A stretch of 64,000 bases of DNA, from assembly GCF_000585495.1 (NCBI RefSeq), contig NZ_CP007264.1, positions 806,001 to 870,000 of the forward strand, in the 5' to 3' direction. The translations under genes were made by a program, and so were the position numbers. This DNA is from Thermococcus nautili (GTDB lineage Archaea; Methanobacteriota_B; Thermococci; Thermococcales; Thermococcaceae). The notes under the pieces were generated by a model. The model had not been told where the DNA came from. It did no database searches and saw nothing but the letters and a program-made list of their open reading frames with translations. Positions 36,510 through 44,294 of the stretch are shown here, piece after piece; the first letter of the stretch is position 1, and each line of letters opens with the position of its first letter.

Positions 36510-36947
36510 ATGAAGGGTTCCTACTTTCTCGTCATAAGGCTCGAGGAAGAGAAGAGGATTCGCACGAAGGGGAAATCCTTCGAGCTCAAACCGGGTTACT
36601 ACGTTTACGTCGGCTCGGCCATGAACTCCCTTGAAAAGCGCGTCGCGAGGCACTTCCGGCGGGAGAAAAAGCTACACTGGCACATTGACTACCTCCTCAA
36701 GGAGGCCGAGCTCCTGCGGGCCTACCTCATCCCGAGCGAGGTGAAGCTGGAGGAGGAACTCTCTCGCGAGGTTTCCAAGTTTGGGGAGCCGGTTCCGGGC
36801 TTTGGAGCTGGTGATGTTAAGGTGAGCACAAACCTCTACCGCTTTGAGGACGAGCCGGACGAAGTCCTGAGGGGAATTCTCGATAAGCTCGGACTGGGCT
36901 GGAAAATCGTTAAAAGCGAAGACGACATAGGAAAAATACGGTGGTAA
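36510..36947 (+). CDS. DUF123 / GIY-YIG-like nuclease protein
   Basis: 145 residues. The GIY-YIG-type motif appears as GYYVYVGSAM (about 28-37), followed by ARHFRREKKLHWHIDYLL, the DUF123 signature with paired His residues. DUF123 domains occur alone or fused to endonuclease III and are presumed nucleases; activity of the stand-alone form is unproven. It is the first gene of a run with DUF104, PIN and GGGP synthase. Confidence 0.86.
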   Translation: MKGSYFLVIRLEEEKRIRTKGKSFELKPGYYVYVGSAMNSLEKRVARHFRREKKLHWHIDYLLKEAELLRAYLIPSEVKLEEELSREVSKFGEPVPGFGAGDVKVSTNLYRFEDEPDEVLRGILDKLGLGWKIVKSEDDIGKIRW

Positions 36948-36948
36948 T

Positions 36949-37149
36949 ATGACAGTCATTGAGGCCGTCTACGACGGCGAGACTTTCAGGCCCCTGAGAA
37001 AGGTAAACCTCCCAAAGGGGGCGAAGGTCAAGGTAATCGTCGGCGAGACGATATGGGACTTACTTGAGGAGATTGAGGGAATTCCCGTTGATGCAAACGT
37101 CGAGGAAGTGCTCGAAGATGTCAGGGGACGAAAGAGGGTTCGTTATTGA
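36949..37149 (+). CDS. Antitoxin, DUF104 type
   Basis: 66 residues: MTVIEAVYDGETFRPLRKVN with LPKGAKVKVIV, the small beta domain typical of DUF104/AF2212 antitoxins, then a helical tail that would wrap the toxin. It starts 1 base after DUF123 and overlaps the PIN toxin gene by 32 bases. Such proteins neutralise PIN ribonucleases. Confidence 0.88.
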   Translation: MTVIEAVYDGETFRPLRKVNLPKGAKVKVIVGETIWDLLEEIEGIPVDANVEEVLEDVRGRKRVRY

Positions 37150-37600
37150 CACTAACGTCATAGTCGGAGCGTTCTTTTACAAAAGGAACTATCCCCAGAT
37201 TAGAAACAAACAAGCGGTGCTCAAAAAATGCAGATTGATACTCGACTTGGTGAAAGGGAAAAACGTCGCAATCCCACGAGTGGCAGTTGTTGAGGTCATA
37301 AGCGTTGTAAAAAGGATAAGCGGGGATACAAGTCTCGCCATCAGGCTTGGAAACGCCGTCGAGGCATCATTTGAGGTAGTGTCCGAGGAGGAAATCTATG
37401 GAATCGCCAAGGAAACTGCTTCCTTCGTTGCGCCTTCTGGATTCGATACTTATTTTCTTGCCCTGGCACTAACGAAGGGATACAGCCTAATAACACGTGA
37501 TAAAGCCCTTTGTTCGCATTCAAAGGATTTAAACGTTCCCTGTCTTCTCATTGATGAATCTACCGATGACAACATGATTAAAGAATTCTTGGAGGTGTGA
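37118..37600 (+). CDS. PIN-domain toxin (VapC-like)
   Basis: 160 residues from the ATG at 37118. PIN acidic residues are readable: FVIDTNVIV (Asp), VVEVIS (Glu), GFDTYFLALAL (Asp) and ITRDKAL (Asp). An RNA nuclease toxin of the VapBC class, paired with the DUF104 antitoxin. Upstream in-frame starts are deep inside the antitoxin gene and lack an SD. The stop is followed after 2 bases by the GGGP synthase start, whose SD lies inside the end of this gene. Confidence 0.88.
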   Translation: MSGDERGFVIDTNVIVGAFFYKRNYPQIRNKQAVLKKCRLILDLVKGKNVAIPRVAVVEVISVVKRISGDTSLAIRLGNAVEASFEVVSEEEIYGIAKETASFVAPSGFDTYFLALALTKGYSLITRDKALCSHSKDLNVPCLLIDESTDDNMIKEFLEV

Positions 37601-37602
37601 AC

Positions 37603-38361
37603 ATGCTCGAAATAGGCAAAGTCGAGCGCTACATTCACGAGAAGCTGAAGAAGGAGAAACTCCACTTCGTTCTACTCGACCCGGACGACGTTTCGCCGGA
37701 AACGGCTGGAAAGATAGCGGAGATGAGCGAAAGCATTGGCGTTGACGCGATAATGGTTGGAGGCTCGACCGGGGCCGAGGGAGACGTTCTCGACAACGTT
37801 GTCAAGGCTATAAAAGACTCCTCCAGCCTGCCAGTAATCCTCTTTCCCGGCTCGCACGGCGGGATAAGCAGGTACGCCGACGCGATATTCTTTATGAGCC
37901 TCCTCAACTCGAGGAACCCCTTCTTCATAACCGGCTCTCAAGCTTTGGGAGCCTTCACCGTCAAGCGCTACGGAATAGAACCGATTCCGATGGCTTACCT
38001 GATAGTCGAGCCCGGTGAAACTGTGGGCTGGGTTGGGGATGCAAAGCCGATACCGAGGCACAAGCCGAAGATTGCCGCCGCTTACGCTTTGGCCGGCCAG
38101 TACCTCGGCATGCGCCTCGTTTACCTCGAGGCGGGTAGCGGCGCGCCGCAGCCGGTTCCGCCGGAGATGATTGCCCTCGTTAGGAAGGTCATAGACGTTC
38201 CCCTCATCGTCGGCGGCGGCATAAGGACCGGGGAGCAGGCGAGGAGGGCAGTTGAAGCCGGGGCAGACATCATCGTTACCGGAACGGCGATAGAAAAAGC
38301 CGGCTCAATCGAGAAAGCAAGGGAAAAGCTTGAGGAGCTGAATGCAGGGATAAAGGGATAA
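37603..38361 (+). CDS. Geranylgeranylglyceryl phosphate synthase
   Basis: 252 residues, TIM-barrel prenyltransferase making the first ether bond of archaeal lipids from GGPP and glycerol-1-phosphate. Motifs include LLDPDD, MVGGSTGAEGDVLD, LFPGSHGGIS, YLEAGSGAP and IVGGGIRTGEQ. The ATG at 37603 follows GGAGGTG; the preceding GTG overlaps the toxin stop. It seems to be co-transcribed with the toxin-antitoxin genes. Confidence 0.96.
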   Translation: MLEIGKVERYIHEKLKKEKLHFVLLDPDDVSPETAGKIAEMSESIGVDAIMVGGSTGAEGDVLDNVVKAIKDSSSLPVILFPGSHGGISRYADAIFFMSLLNSRNPFFITGSQALGAFTVKRYGIEPIPMAYLIVEPGETVGWVGDAKPIPRHKPKIAAAYALAGQYLGMRLVYLEAGSGAPQPVPPEMIALVRKVIDVPLIVGGGIRTGEQARRAVEAGADIIVTGTAIEKAGSIEKAREKLEELNAGIKG

Positions 38362-38517
38362 CGGCCTTCCAGGGGTTCACGTTTTGGCTTCCGCTTTTTT
38401 CTCAGTCCTTTTGACGGTTGAACCACAACCCTTTTTACTTCCCACCCAGACCAGCCCGCGGGGGTTCTAAGAAGGTCTCCGGAGGTGGTACTGTTATGGT
38501 GGCGAGAGGTGAGGACG

Positions 38518-39708
38518 ATGACGGTGGTAAGGAGTGCAGTGGGGACTTCAAGGACGTTCAGGGGCAAGCTCAGGGACGCGTTTCTGCTGTCGTTTCCGGC
38601 CCTGTTCCTGTGCCTGATATTTGACTTCGTCGGCGGTGCTGTTCTCGGTAAGAACTGGGGCACGGTAATGAGCTACTTCCCGATTCTGGTCTTTATAATG
38701 CCCGGCCTCATGGATTTGAGGGGCAACATCTTCTCGGCCCTCGCGTCCCGCTTCACGACCAAGCTCAACCTCGGTCTCATCGATAGCGTTCGTGACCCGG
38801 AGGTGACCACTCAGATAGTCATGGCAATCCTCAGCAGTAAGATTCCCCTCATCGTGCTCTGGGTTGTCGGCCTGTTCCTCGTCCATAACTTTGTTCAGGA
38901 CGTGGTAGTCCTGCTCATGGTTGTTGCGTCGGCGATATTCATTGGAGTTATCCTTGGCTATGGAACCGCCCTGATTACGATAATCCCCTTCAAGAAAGGC
39001 TACGACCCAGATTTAATCGCGGCACCGCTCATAAGCTCAATAGCGGACCTGATAACGATGCCGACGATGGTCTACTTCGCGCTCCTCTACCTCCACCACG
39101 AGCGGGCGTTCTACGCGCTGTCCTTCACAATGCTCGCCCTGCTCGTGCTCTTGGCACTAAAAGCCCGGTTTAAGGGGGAGCACAGGCGCGCCTTCGGAGA
39201 GCTGGCGGCGATAATCGGCGCGATGGCGCTCATAGAGACCGTAACCGGAGGTCTGCTCGTAACCTATGAGAAAATAATCAACGCGGTAATCATCGTCAGC
39301 GTCATGTGGCCGAGCGTGAACGACAGCATGGGCAACTTCGGCTCGATAATAGCGGCGAAGGTCTCAACCAAGATTCACCTTGAGGGCGTTGAGGCAGTCA
39401 AGAGTAGAGAAACGCTCTACGACTTTCTCTCGCTCCTAATCCTCGCGCCGATAATCGGCTACCTGACGAACCTTATCTCGACGTGGGTGGTGGTTCACTA
39501 CATCCACAGGCCCGCGAGAATCCTCTGGAACTTCGTGCTCGGCTTCCCGGCGATAATACTCGTGGCGATGCTCATTGGACTCGTCGTGGCGATACTGGCC
39601 GACAAGTACAACTGGGACCCGGACAACGTGGCGATTCCGGTCGTCACGACGCTCAGCGACGTCATAGGAACGATGTTCCTCGTCTGGGTGGCGCTGAGTG
39701 CAATATGA
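38518..39708 (+). CDS. MgtE/SLC41-type divalent cation transporter
   Basis: 396 residues from the ATG at 38518 (SD GAGGTGAGG). About ten membrane helices form two homologous halves: the motif PGLMDLRGNIFSALASRF in the first matches WPSVNDSMGNFGSIIAAK in the second, the MgtE transmembrane repeat. There is no cytosolic CBS gate domain, as in eukaryotic SLC41 forms. It probably moves Mg2+ or a similar ion. The region 38362-38517 has a strong SD for an out-of-frame ATG at 38495. Confidence 0.88.
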   Translation: MTVVRSAVGTSRTFRGKLRDAFLLSFPALFLCLIFDFVGGAVLGKNWGTVMSYFPILVFIMPGLMDLRGNIFSALASRFTTKLNLGLIDSVRDPEVTTQIVMAILSSKIPLIVLWVVGLFLVHNFVQDVVVLLMVVASAIFIGVILGYGTALITIIPFKKGYDPDLIAAPLISSIADLITMPTMVYFALLYLHHERAFYALSFTMLALLVLLALKARFKGEHRRAFGELAAIIGAMALIETVTGGLLVTYEKIINAVIIVSVMWPSVNDSMGNFGSIIAAKVSTKIHLEGVEAVKSRETLYDFLSLLILAPIIGYLTNLISTWVVVHYIHRPARILWNFVLGFPAIILVAMLIGLVVAILADKYNWDPDNVAIPVVTTLSDVIGTMFLVWVALSAI

Positions 39709-39714
39709 AAAAAG

Positions 39715-39948
39715 TCAAGCCTCGGAGAGCACCTTGAAGGAAAGCTTTCCGTCCTTCACAATTTTTCTGAGCTCCTGAATGAGTTTCCTATCGCCAACGA
39801 GCTCCATTCTGACTTCGGACATACCGGTCGCGTCGGGAGGAAGGAAGTGTATGTCCTTAATCCTGCCACCGACCTTTGAGAGAAGACGACCAAGAATGCT
39901 CCCTCTTTCCTTGTAGGGGAGCCTCATGTTAACTTCGAGGATTTGCAT
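39715..39948 (-). CDS. Small ACT-like protein
   Basis: 77 residues from the ATG at 39948 (SD GGTGATGG). Pattern MQILEVNMRLPYKERGSILGRLLSKVGGRIKDI is a beta-helix-beta start like ACT or NIL ligand-binding domains. No partner domain is present, so the role (amino acid or metal sensing) is a guess. TATA GGTTTTATAGGAC at 39980-39992. Confidence 0.68.
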   Translation of the reverse strand: MQILEVNMRLPYKERGSILGRLLSKVGGRIKDIHFLPPDATGMSEVRMELVGDRKLIQELRKIVKDGKLSFKVLSEA

Positions 39949-40096
39949 ACCCATCACCGTTTTATTCTTTGAAAGAAGTCCTATAAAACCTTTTTCATGA
40001 GCGGGGATTATCGGCCTTCGTCAAAAATATTCCCGACAGTTATCGAACTTCGTTAGATTTTTATCTCAGCGCTTCTACATTCCTCTGGTGATTGCC

Positions 40097-40942
40097 ATGA
40101 GGGCCTTCATTTCTCTCGACCTTGAAGGGCTGCCCTATATCGTCAGCAGGGAGAACCTCTTCGTAAAGGGCGCCCTCTACGCGGAAGCGAGGAAGATAGC
40201 GACCGAGGTTGTAAGGGTCGTCGCTGAGACGCTCCACCATGAGCTCGGGGTTGACGAGGTCGTCATAGCGGACAGCCACGGCCCGATGGTTAACATCCTC
40301 GTGGACGAAACGCCGGACTACGTCAGGCTCGTCCGGGGCTTTCCGAGGCCGCTGAGCATGGTCGCCGGGGCGAAGGGCTCGGACTTCGCAATCTTCCTCG
40401 GCTACCACGCCAAGGCCGGAACCGGCCACGCTACGTTCGACCACACCTACAGCGGTGCAACCGTTGACAGGCTTGAGATAAACGGCGTCGAGGTCAGCGA
40501 GACCCTTTTGAACGCCTACCTGCTCGGCGAGTGGAACGTTCCGGTTGCGATGGTCGCCGGAGACAAAGCGCTGATAGAAACGGACGTGAAGACTCACCTC
40601 CCCTGGGCGGTCGGTGTTCCCCTGAAGGAGAGCCTTGGTAGGTACTCGGCAGTGAGCCCCGGAATGGAAGGGATAAAGAAGCTCCTCCGCGAAGGAACCG
40701 TTGAAGCCTTCAGGCGCGTCGAGCGCGGTGAGGTTAGGCCACTGAAAACCGAGAGGCCGGTTGAGGTCAAGCTCCGCTTCCTCAACAGCGCCTACGCGGA
40801 AGTCGCCGAGCTACTGCCCTTCGTCGAGAGGCTCGACGGGAAGACCGTTCGCTTCGAGGCGGGAAGCGTTGAAGAGGCCTACAAGACCTTTGAAGTTCTC
40901 ATCCTTGCGGCCGCGGGGGTCAGCTCGATAGTGAACCGCTAA
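40097..40942 (+). CDS. M55-family D-aminopeptidase (DppA-like)
   Basis: 281 residues from the ATG at 40097 (SD GGTGATT). Zinc-ligand motifs of the M55 family are visible: FISLDLEGLP (Asp, Glu), IADSHGPM, and LGYHAKAGTGHATFDHTYSG with the His residues. The family hydrolyses D-amino-acid peptides as a self-compartmentalised decamer. The gene ends 31 bases before the H/ACA RNA. Confidence 0.9.
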   Translation: MRAFISLDLEGLPYIVSRENLFVKGALYAEARKIATEVVRVVAETLHHELGVDEVVIADSHGPMVNILVDETPDYVRLVRGFPRPLSMVAGAKGSDFAIFLGYHAKAGTGHATFDHTYSGATVDRLEINGVEVSETLLNAYLLGEWNVPVAMVAGDKALIETDVKTHLPWAVGVPLKESLGRYSAVSPGMEGIKKLLREGTVEAFRRVERGEVRPLKTERPVEVKLRFLNSAYAEVAELLPFVERLDGKTVRFEAGSVEEAYKTFEVLILAAAGVSSIVNR

Positions 40943-40943
40943 C

Positions 40944-40952
40944 GATTTAAGA
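40944..40952 (+). promoter_or_regulatory. TATA box of the H/ACA RNA
   Basis: GATTTAAGA about 25-29 bases before the RNA 5' end at 40973; the spacing fits an independent transcript. Confidence 0.45.
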
Positions 40953-40972
40953 GGAAGTCCTCAACTTAAGTC

Positions 40973-41044
40973 GCCCCCGGGAAACCGCGGGGGATGAGCG
41001 CCTCGGCGAGCCGTGAGTCCCCTTCGCTCCCCGGGGGCACAACC
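40973..41044 (+). ncRNA. H/ACA guide sRNA for 16S rRNA pseudouridylation
   Basis: Basal stem GCCCCCGGG (40973-40981) pairs perfectly with CCCGGGGGC (41030-41038), followed at once by the ACA box (41039-41041). An upper stem GGGGA/TCCCC carries UGA...GUGA elements as in archaeal K-turns. The last upper-stem base lies 16 nt from ACA, as the family requires. The pocket strands AAACCGC and CGCTC are complementary to GCGGUUU and GAGCG, the highly conserved 16S stretch around GAGCxUGCGGUUU. The pocket matches my memory of the Pyrococcus furiosus Pf9 guide RNA. Not in any reading frame. Confidence 0.88.
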
Positions 41045-42100
41045 ACAAACTTCGCCTGCGCGAAGTTTGACCAAGGTCGGTAGCTCCTTATTTCAGAGTT
41101 AACTTTTGAGGGATTTTTCTCGTCAGTTGGCAGTTTTGAGTGGGAGAACTTATGACGCTACTTCTTGGTGTGAAGGGTTTAACTTTAAACCGACGCCCGA
41201 AGGGCGTCAAAAGAGAGTAAACCCTTTCAGAGGGTTATTTTGACTGGTTCTCTCCTAGAAAGCTCGATTTTCCCAGTAAAATCCGCTCTATTTGAGCCTT
41301 TGAGCGAGAGCTACTAACTTTTGGTGAAGCTTTTTTCAAAAGCTTCCTTCGCAAGCGCTGGCGGAGAAACTTTTCTTGTGAAAAGTTTCATCAAAAGCCG
41401 GCATGATTTTAAAAGGGTTCATTTTCAGGCAGGTTTGCTCTTAAATTTGCTATTCTCAAGCGTGTTTCTTCCATTAGCGCACTTCGGGCGCTGTTTTAAA
41501 TTAAACACCTTTCCCAAGAGCCCTTATTAAAGCAAGCTCAAAACCAACGGGTTACTTGGGAAGGCATGCACTCTATCCTTGCCCCCCTGTGAGGGTTTAA
41601 CACTTTTGGTCAAGCTTTTCCCAAAAGCTTGCTTGCGAGTGTTCAATTCTTTAAACGGCGTCCTTCGGACGCCAATAGCAAAGTTGGAACTGCTTGAAAA
41701 GCCTTGTTTGGTGTTAAACCCGCTCTAAACTTGCACTCGGCCAGTGCACGACTGACTTTTTGCCTATGAGTAAGAAGGACACTCTTTGGTCAAGCTTTGT
41801 TAAAGCTTGTTCGTCTGCGCGAAGTTTCATCAAAGTTTGTGATTCCTTTTGAAAAGGCAGATTTGGGAAGTTTTGGCTTCTTTAAACCCAAAATTCCTTT
41901 TCCGGGGCAGATGTCAGAGATTCGCTCTAGGGGCGTACTTTTAAAGTGGGCTAACACCGCATCGGTTGCATTTTAAAGTGAGCTCAGGGTTCCAATGAAA
42001 CTCAGACAAACAAAATTCCCAACACAATGTACATGAAAGTTCGCTCAAGTTAACGAATGGACTTAACTCCCCCAGTTTTGTCAAATGTACCCCTTTTCGA
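41045..42100. repeat. Gene-free region with dispersed hairpin repeats
   Basis: About 1 kb without a convincing gene. A degenerate unit, ACTTTTGGTCAAGC followed by a self-complementary AAGCTTTT/AAAAGCTT hairpin, recurs near 41317-41347, 41600-41632 and 41779-41809. Companion elements of the type AAGTTTCATCAAAG recur at 41384-41397 and 41822-41835, with related hairpins at 41047-41068 and 41368-41389. Other inverted repeats include GACGCCC-GAA-GGGCGTC (41192-41208) inside AAGGGTTTA/TAAACCCTT arms, and GGCGTCC-TTC-GGACGCC (near 41657-41673). Base composition is AT-richer than neighbours. Function unknown. Confidence 0.6.
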
Positions 42101-42102
42101 AG

Positions 42103-42112
42103 CCCTTATATT
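42103..42112 (+). promoter_or_regulatory. TATA box of AOR-family gene
   Basis: CCTTATATTC about 40 bases before the ATG at 42146; the leader would hold the SD GAGGTGG. Confidence 0.5.
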
Positions 42113-42145
42113 CTCCTTCCCGAAAAATCTTCGAGGTGGTATCGT

Positions 42146-44047
42146 ATGGAAGCCAAGGGTGGCTATTGGGGAAAGATTCTGAGGGTCAACCTGACGACAG
42201 GAGAGATTAAGGTCGAACCCCTTCCAGAGGAGTTCCCGAGGAAATACCTCGGCGGCGTTGGATTTGGAACGAGACTTCTCTACGACGAAGTTCCCGCGAA
42301 GGCAGACCCGCTCGGACCCGAGAACAAGATGATTATAACCCCTGGTCTCTTCGTTGGCACCGGAATCGGAACCGGTTCCAAGACGGCGTTCAACTTCAAG
42401 AGCCCGCTCACCGGCGGTTACGGCCGTTCGATGGCTGGCGCCAAGATGGGTGAGGAGCTCAAGAAAGCCGGTTACGACGTTCTCATAATCGAGGGGCAGA
42501 GCGAGGAGCCCGTTCTTCTCTACATCAAGGATGATGAGGTCAAGCTCGTTCCGGCTAACGAGTACTGGGGCCTCACCACCGGCGAGGCGAGAAAGAAGGC
42601 CAAGGAGGAGTATCCGGGCTTTGCGACCGCCTTCATCGGTCCGGCCGGCGAGAACCTCAGCCTCATCGCGACGATAGACACCGATGAGAGGCAGGCCGGT
42701 AGGGGCGGTCCAGGTGCAGTTCTCGGAAGCAAGAAGCTCAAGGGAATCGTCGTCAAGGGAACTAAGAAGATACCGATTGCCGAGCCCGAGAAGCTCCGCG
42801 AGCTCATAAAGAAGTGGGCAATGATATTCAAGGACCACCCAGCGACCAAGGCCGACATGGATTACGGAAGCGGTGAGTTCCTCGACTGGATGAACAGGGA
42901 GAGGGGAACCTTCCCGACCAGGAACTGGCAGATGGGCTTCTTCAAGAAGGCATACGAGAAGGCCAAGGAGGAGGGCAGGGAGCACATCTACATCGACCCC
43001 TACTACTGGGCACCCAAGTACCGCGCCGGCAGGAGGCCGTGCCCGCTCTGTAACAAGCCGTGCAGCCAGTACGTTAAGGTCGAGAGCGAGAAGTGGGGCA
43101 CCTTTATGACCGACGGTCCGGAGTACGAGACCCTCTACTCCTTCGGCGGAGCCCTTGAGCTCGACGACTTCGAGACCGTTGCCTACCTCAACTACCTCGC
43201 CGACGAGCTTGGACTCGACACCATCTCAGCCGGTGTAACAATCGCCTGGGCCATGGAGGCCTACGAGAGGGGCCTCCTCACCAAGGAAGAGGCGGACGGC
43301 CTTGAGCTGACCTTCGGCAACGGCGAGGCGGCGGTTGAGGCGCTCAAGAAGATGGCCTACCGCGAGGGCAACCTCGGAAAGCTTCTCGCCGACGGTGTCA
43401 AGAGGGCCAGCGAGAGGCTCGGCAGGGGAAGCGAGAAGTTCGCGCTCCACGTCAAGGGCATGGAGCCACCTGCCTACGACGTCCGTGGTATAAAGGGAAT
43501 GGCACTTGCCTTCGCGGTCAACGTCCGCGGCGCCGACCACCTCACCAGCGGTGCCTACGGAACCGAGCTCGTCGGCAAGTGGTGGAAGTTCGAGGGTGTT
43601 GACAGGACCAAGGGCGAGAACAAGGGCTTTGAGATTGCCTTCCACGAGAACCTCATGGCAATCTACGACGCCACCGGCGTCTGTAAGTTCTCAAGGCACA
43701 TGTACTTCCTTGAGGGCTTCCCGGAGCTCGTTGAGGCCGTCACCGGCATGAACATCGGAGAGGCCGAGCTGATGGTCATCGGCGAGAGGATAATGAACAT
43801 CGCTCGCGCCTTCAACGTCCGCGAGGGCTTCACCAGGAAGGACGACACCCTGCCTTACAGGATTATGTGGGAGCCGATTCCGGAGGGACCGAGCAAGGGC
43901 CTCCACGTCCCGCCCTGGGAGCTCGATAGGATGCTCGACGAGTACTACCAGGCTCGCGGATGGAGCAGGGACGGAATCCCGACCAAGGCCAAGCTCATGG
44001 CCCTCGACCTGCCGGACATCGCGGACGACATCGGAGCGGGAATCTGA
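42146..44047 (+). CDS. Tungsten-dependent aldehyde:ferredoxin oxidoreductase family enzyme
   Basis: 633 residues, homologous throughout to AOR: N-terminal GYWGKILRVNLTTGEIKVE, YLGGVGFGTRLLY, KSPLTGGYGRSM. Fe-S ligands are CPLCNKPC (about 294-301) with a distal Cys in ATGVCKFSRH. Pterin-binding segments include DELGLDTISAG and DATGVC, and the ending RGWSRDGIP is typical. The enzyme oxidises an aldehyde to an acid, reducing ferredoxin, with bis-tungstopterin. Which paralogue (AOR, FOR, WOR4, WOR5) cannot be fixed by eye. Strong codon bias suggests high expression. Confidence 0.92.
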   Translation: MEAKGGYWGKILRVNLTTGEIKVEPLPEEFPRKYLGGVGFGTRLLYDEVPAKADPLGPENKMIITPGLFVGTGIGTGSKTAFNFKSPLTGGYGRSMAGAKMGEELKKAGYDVLIIEGQSEEPVLLYIKDDEVKLVPANEYWGLTTGEARKKAKEEYPGFATAFIGPAGENLSLIATIDTDERQAGRGGPGAVLGSKKLKGIVVKGTKKIPIAEPEKLRELIKKWAMIFKDHPATKADMDYGSGEFLDWMNRERGTFPTRNWQMGFFKKAYEKAKEEGREHIYIDPYYWAPKYRAGRRPCPLCNKPCSQYVKVESEKWGTFMTDGPEYETLYSFGGALELDDFETVAYLNYLADELGLDTISAGVTIAWAMEAYERGLLTKEEADGLELTFGNGEAAVEALKKMAYREGNLGKLLADGVKRASERLGRGSEKFALHVKGMEPPAYDVRGIKGMALAFAVNVRGADHLTSGAYGTELVGKWWKFEGVDRTKGENKGFEIAFHENLMAIYDATGVCKFSRHMYFLEGFPELVEAVTGMNIGEAELMVIGERIMNIARAFNVREGFTRKDDTLPYRIMWEPIPEGPSKGLHVPPWELDRMLDEYYQARGWSRDGIPTKAKLMALDLPDIADDIGAGI

Positions 44048-44090
44048 AGGTTTTTATCCCTCCCCCTCTTATTCTCCTCCGGTGGGGGAA

Positions 44091-44264
44091 ATGGACGAGA
44101 AGCTCAAGGCCTGCAAGAACTGTCGCTGGTTCGGGCCGATTGATTCCTACTTCCTGACCTACGGGATGTGCCGGAAGCACATGAAGACCGTTCACATGAA
44201 CTTCGTGTGTGAGGATTGGGAGCCGTTATGGGGGACGCAGGAAGAAAAGAAAGGAGAGGAGTAG
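44091..44264 (+). CDS. Small four-cysteine protein after the AOR gene
   Basis: 57 residues from the ATG at 44091 (SD GGTGGGGG). Cysteines appear as CKNC (10 and 13), then MCRKH and VCEDWEP, a spacing suitable for one metal or Fe-S site. It is 43 bases after the AOR gene. A ferredoxin-like or zinc accessory role is possible; no family recognised. The stop is inside a perfect palindrome at 44263-44282. Confidence 0.75.
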   Translation: MDEKLKACKNCRWFGPIDSYFLTYGMCRKHMKTVHMNFVCEDWEPLWGTQEEKKGEE

Positions 44265-44282
44265 TATAACCACGGTTATACT
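44263..44282. terminator. Palindrome between convergent genes
   Basis: AGTATAACC (44263-44271) and GGTTATACT (44274-44282) are perfect inverted repeats with a 2-base centre. It lies between the ends of convergent genes (44264 and 44295), so a bidirectional transcription end signal is the simplest reading; a protein site is also possible. Confidence 0.5.
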
Positions 44283-44294
44283 AATGGGGATTAT

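Noticed and set aside
41321-41530. 69-residue plus-strand frame in the repeat region
   Set aside because: Consists of translated hairpin repeats; no SD or TATA in place, no conserved features.
41045-42100. CRISPR array in the repeat-rich gap
   Set aside because: Units are irregularly spaced, degenerate and hairpin-like; no constant repeat with unique spacers.
42050-42985. Minus-strand frame of 311 residues over the AOR start
   Set aside because: Antisense to the AOR gene, and it runs out into the gene-free repeat region.
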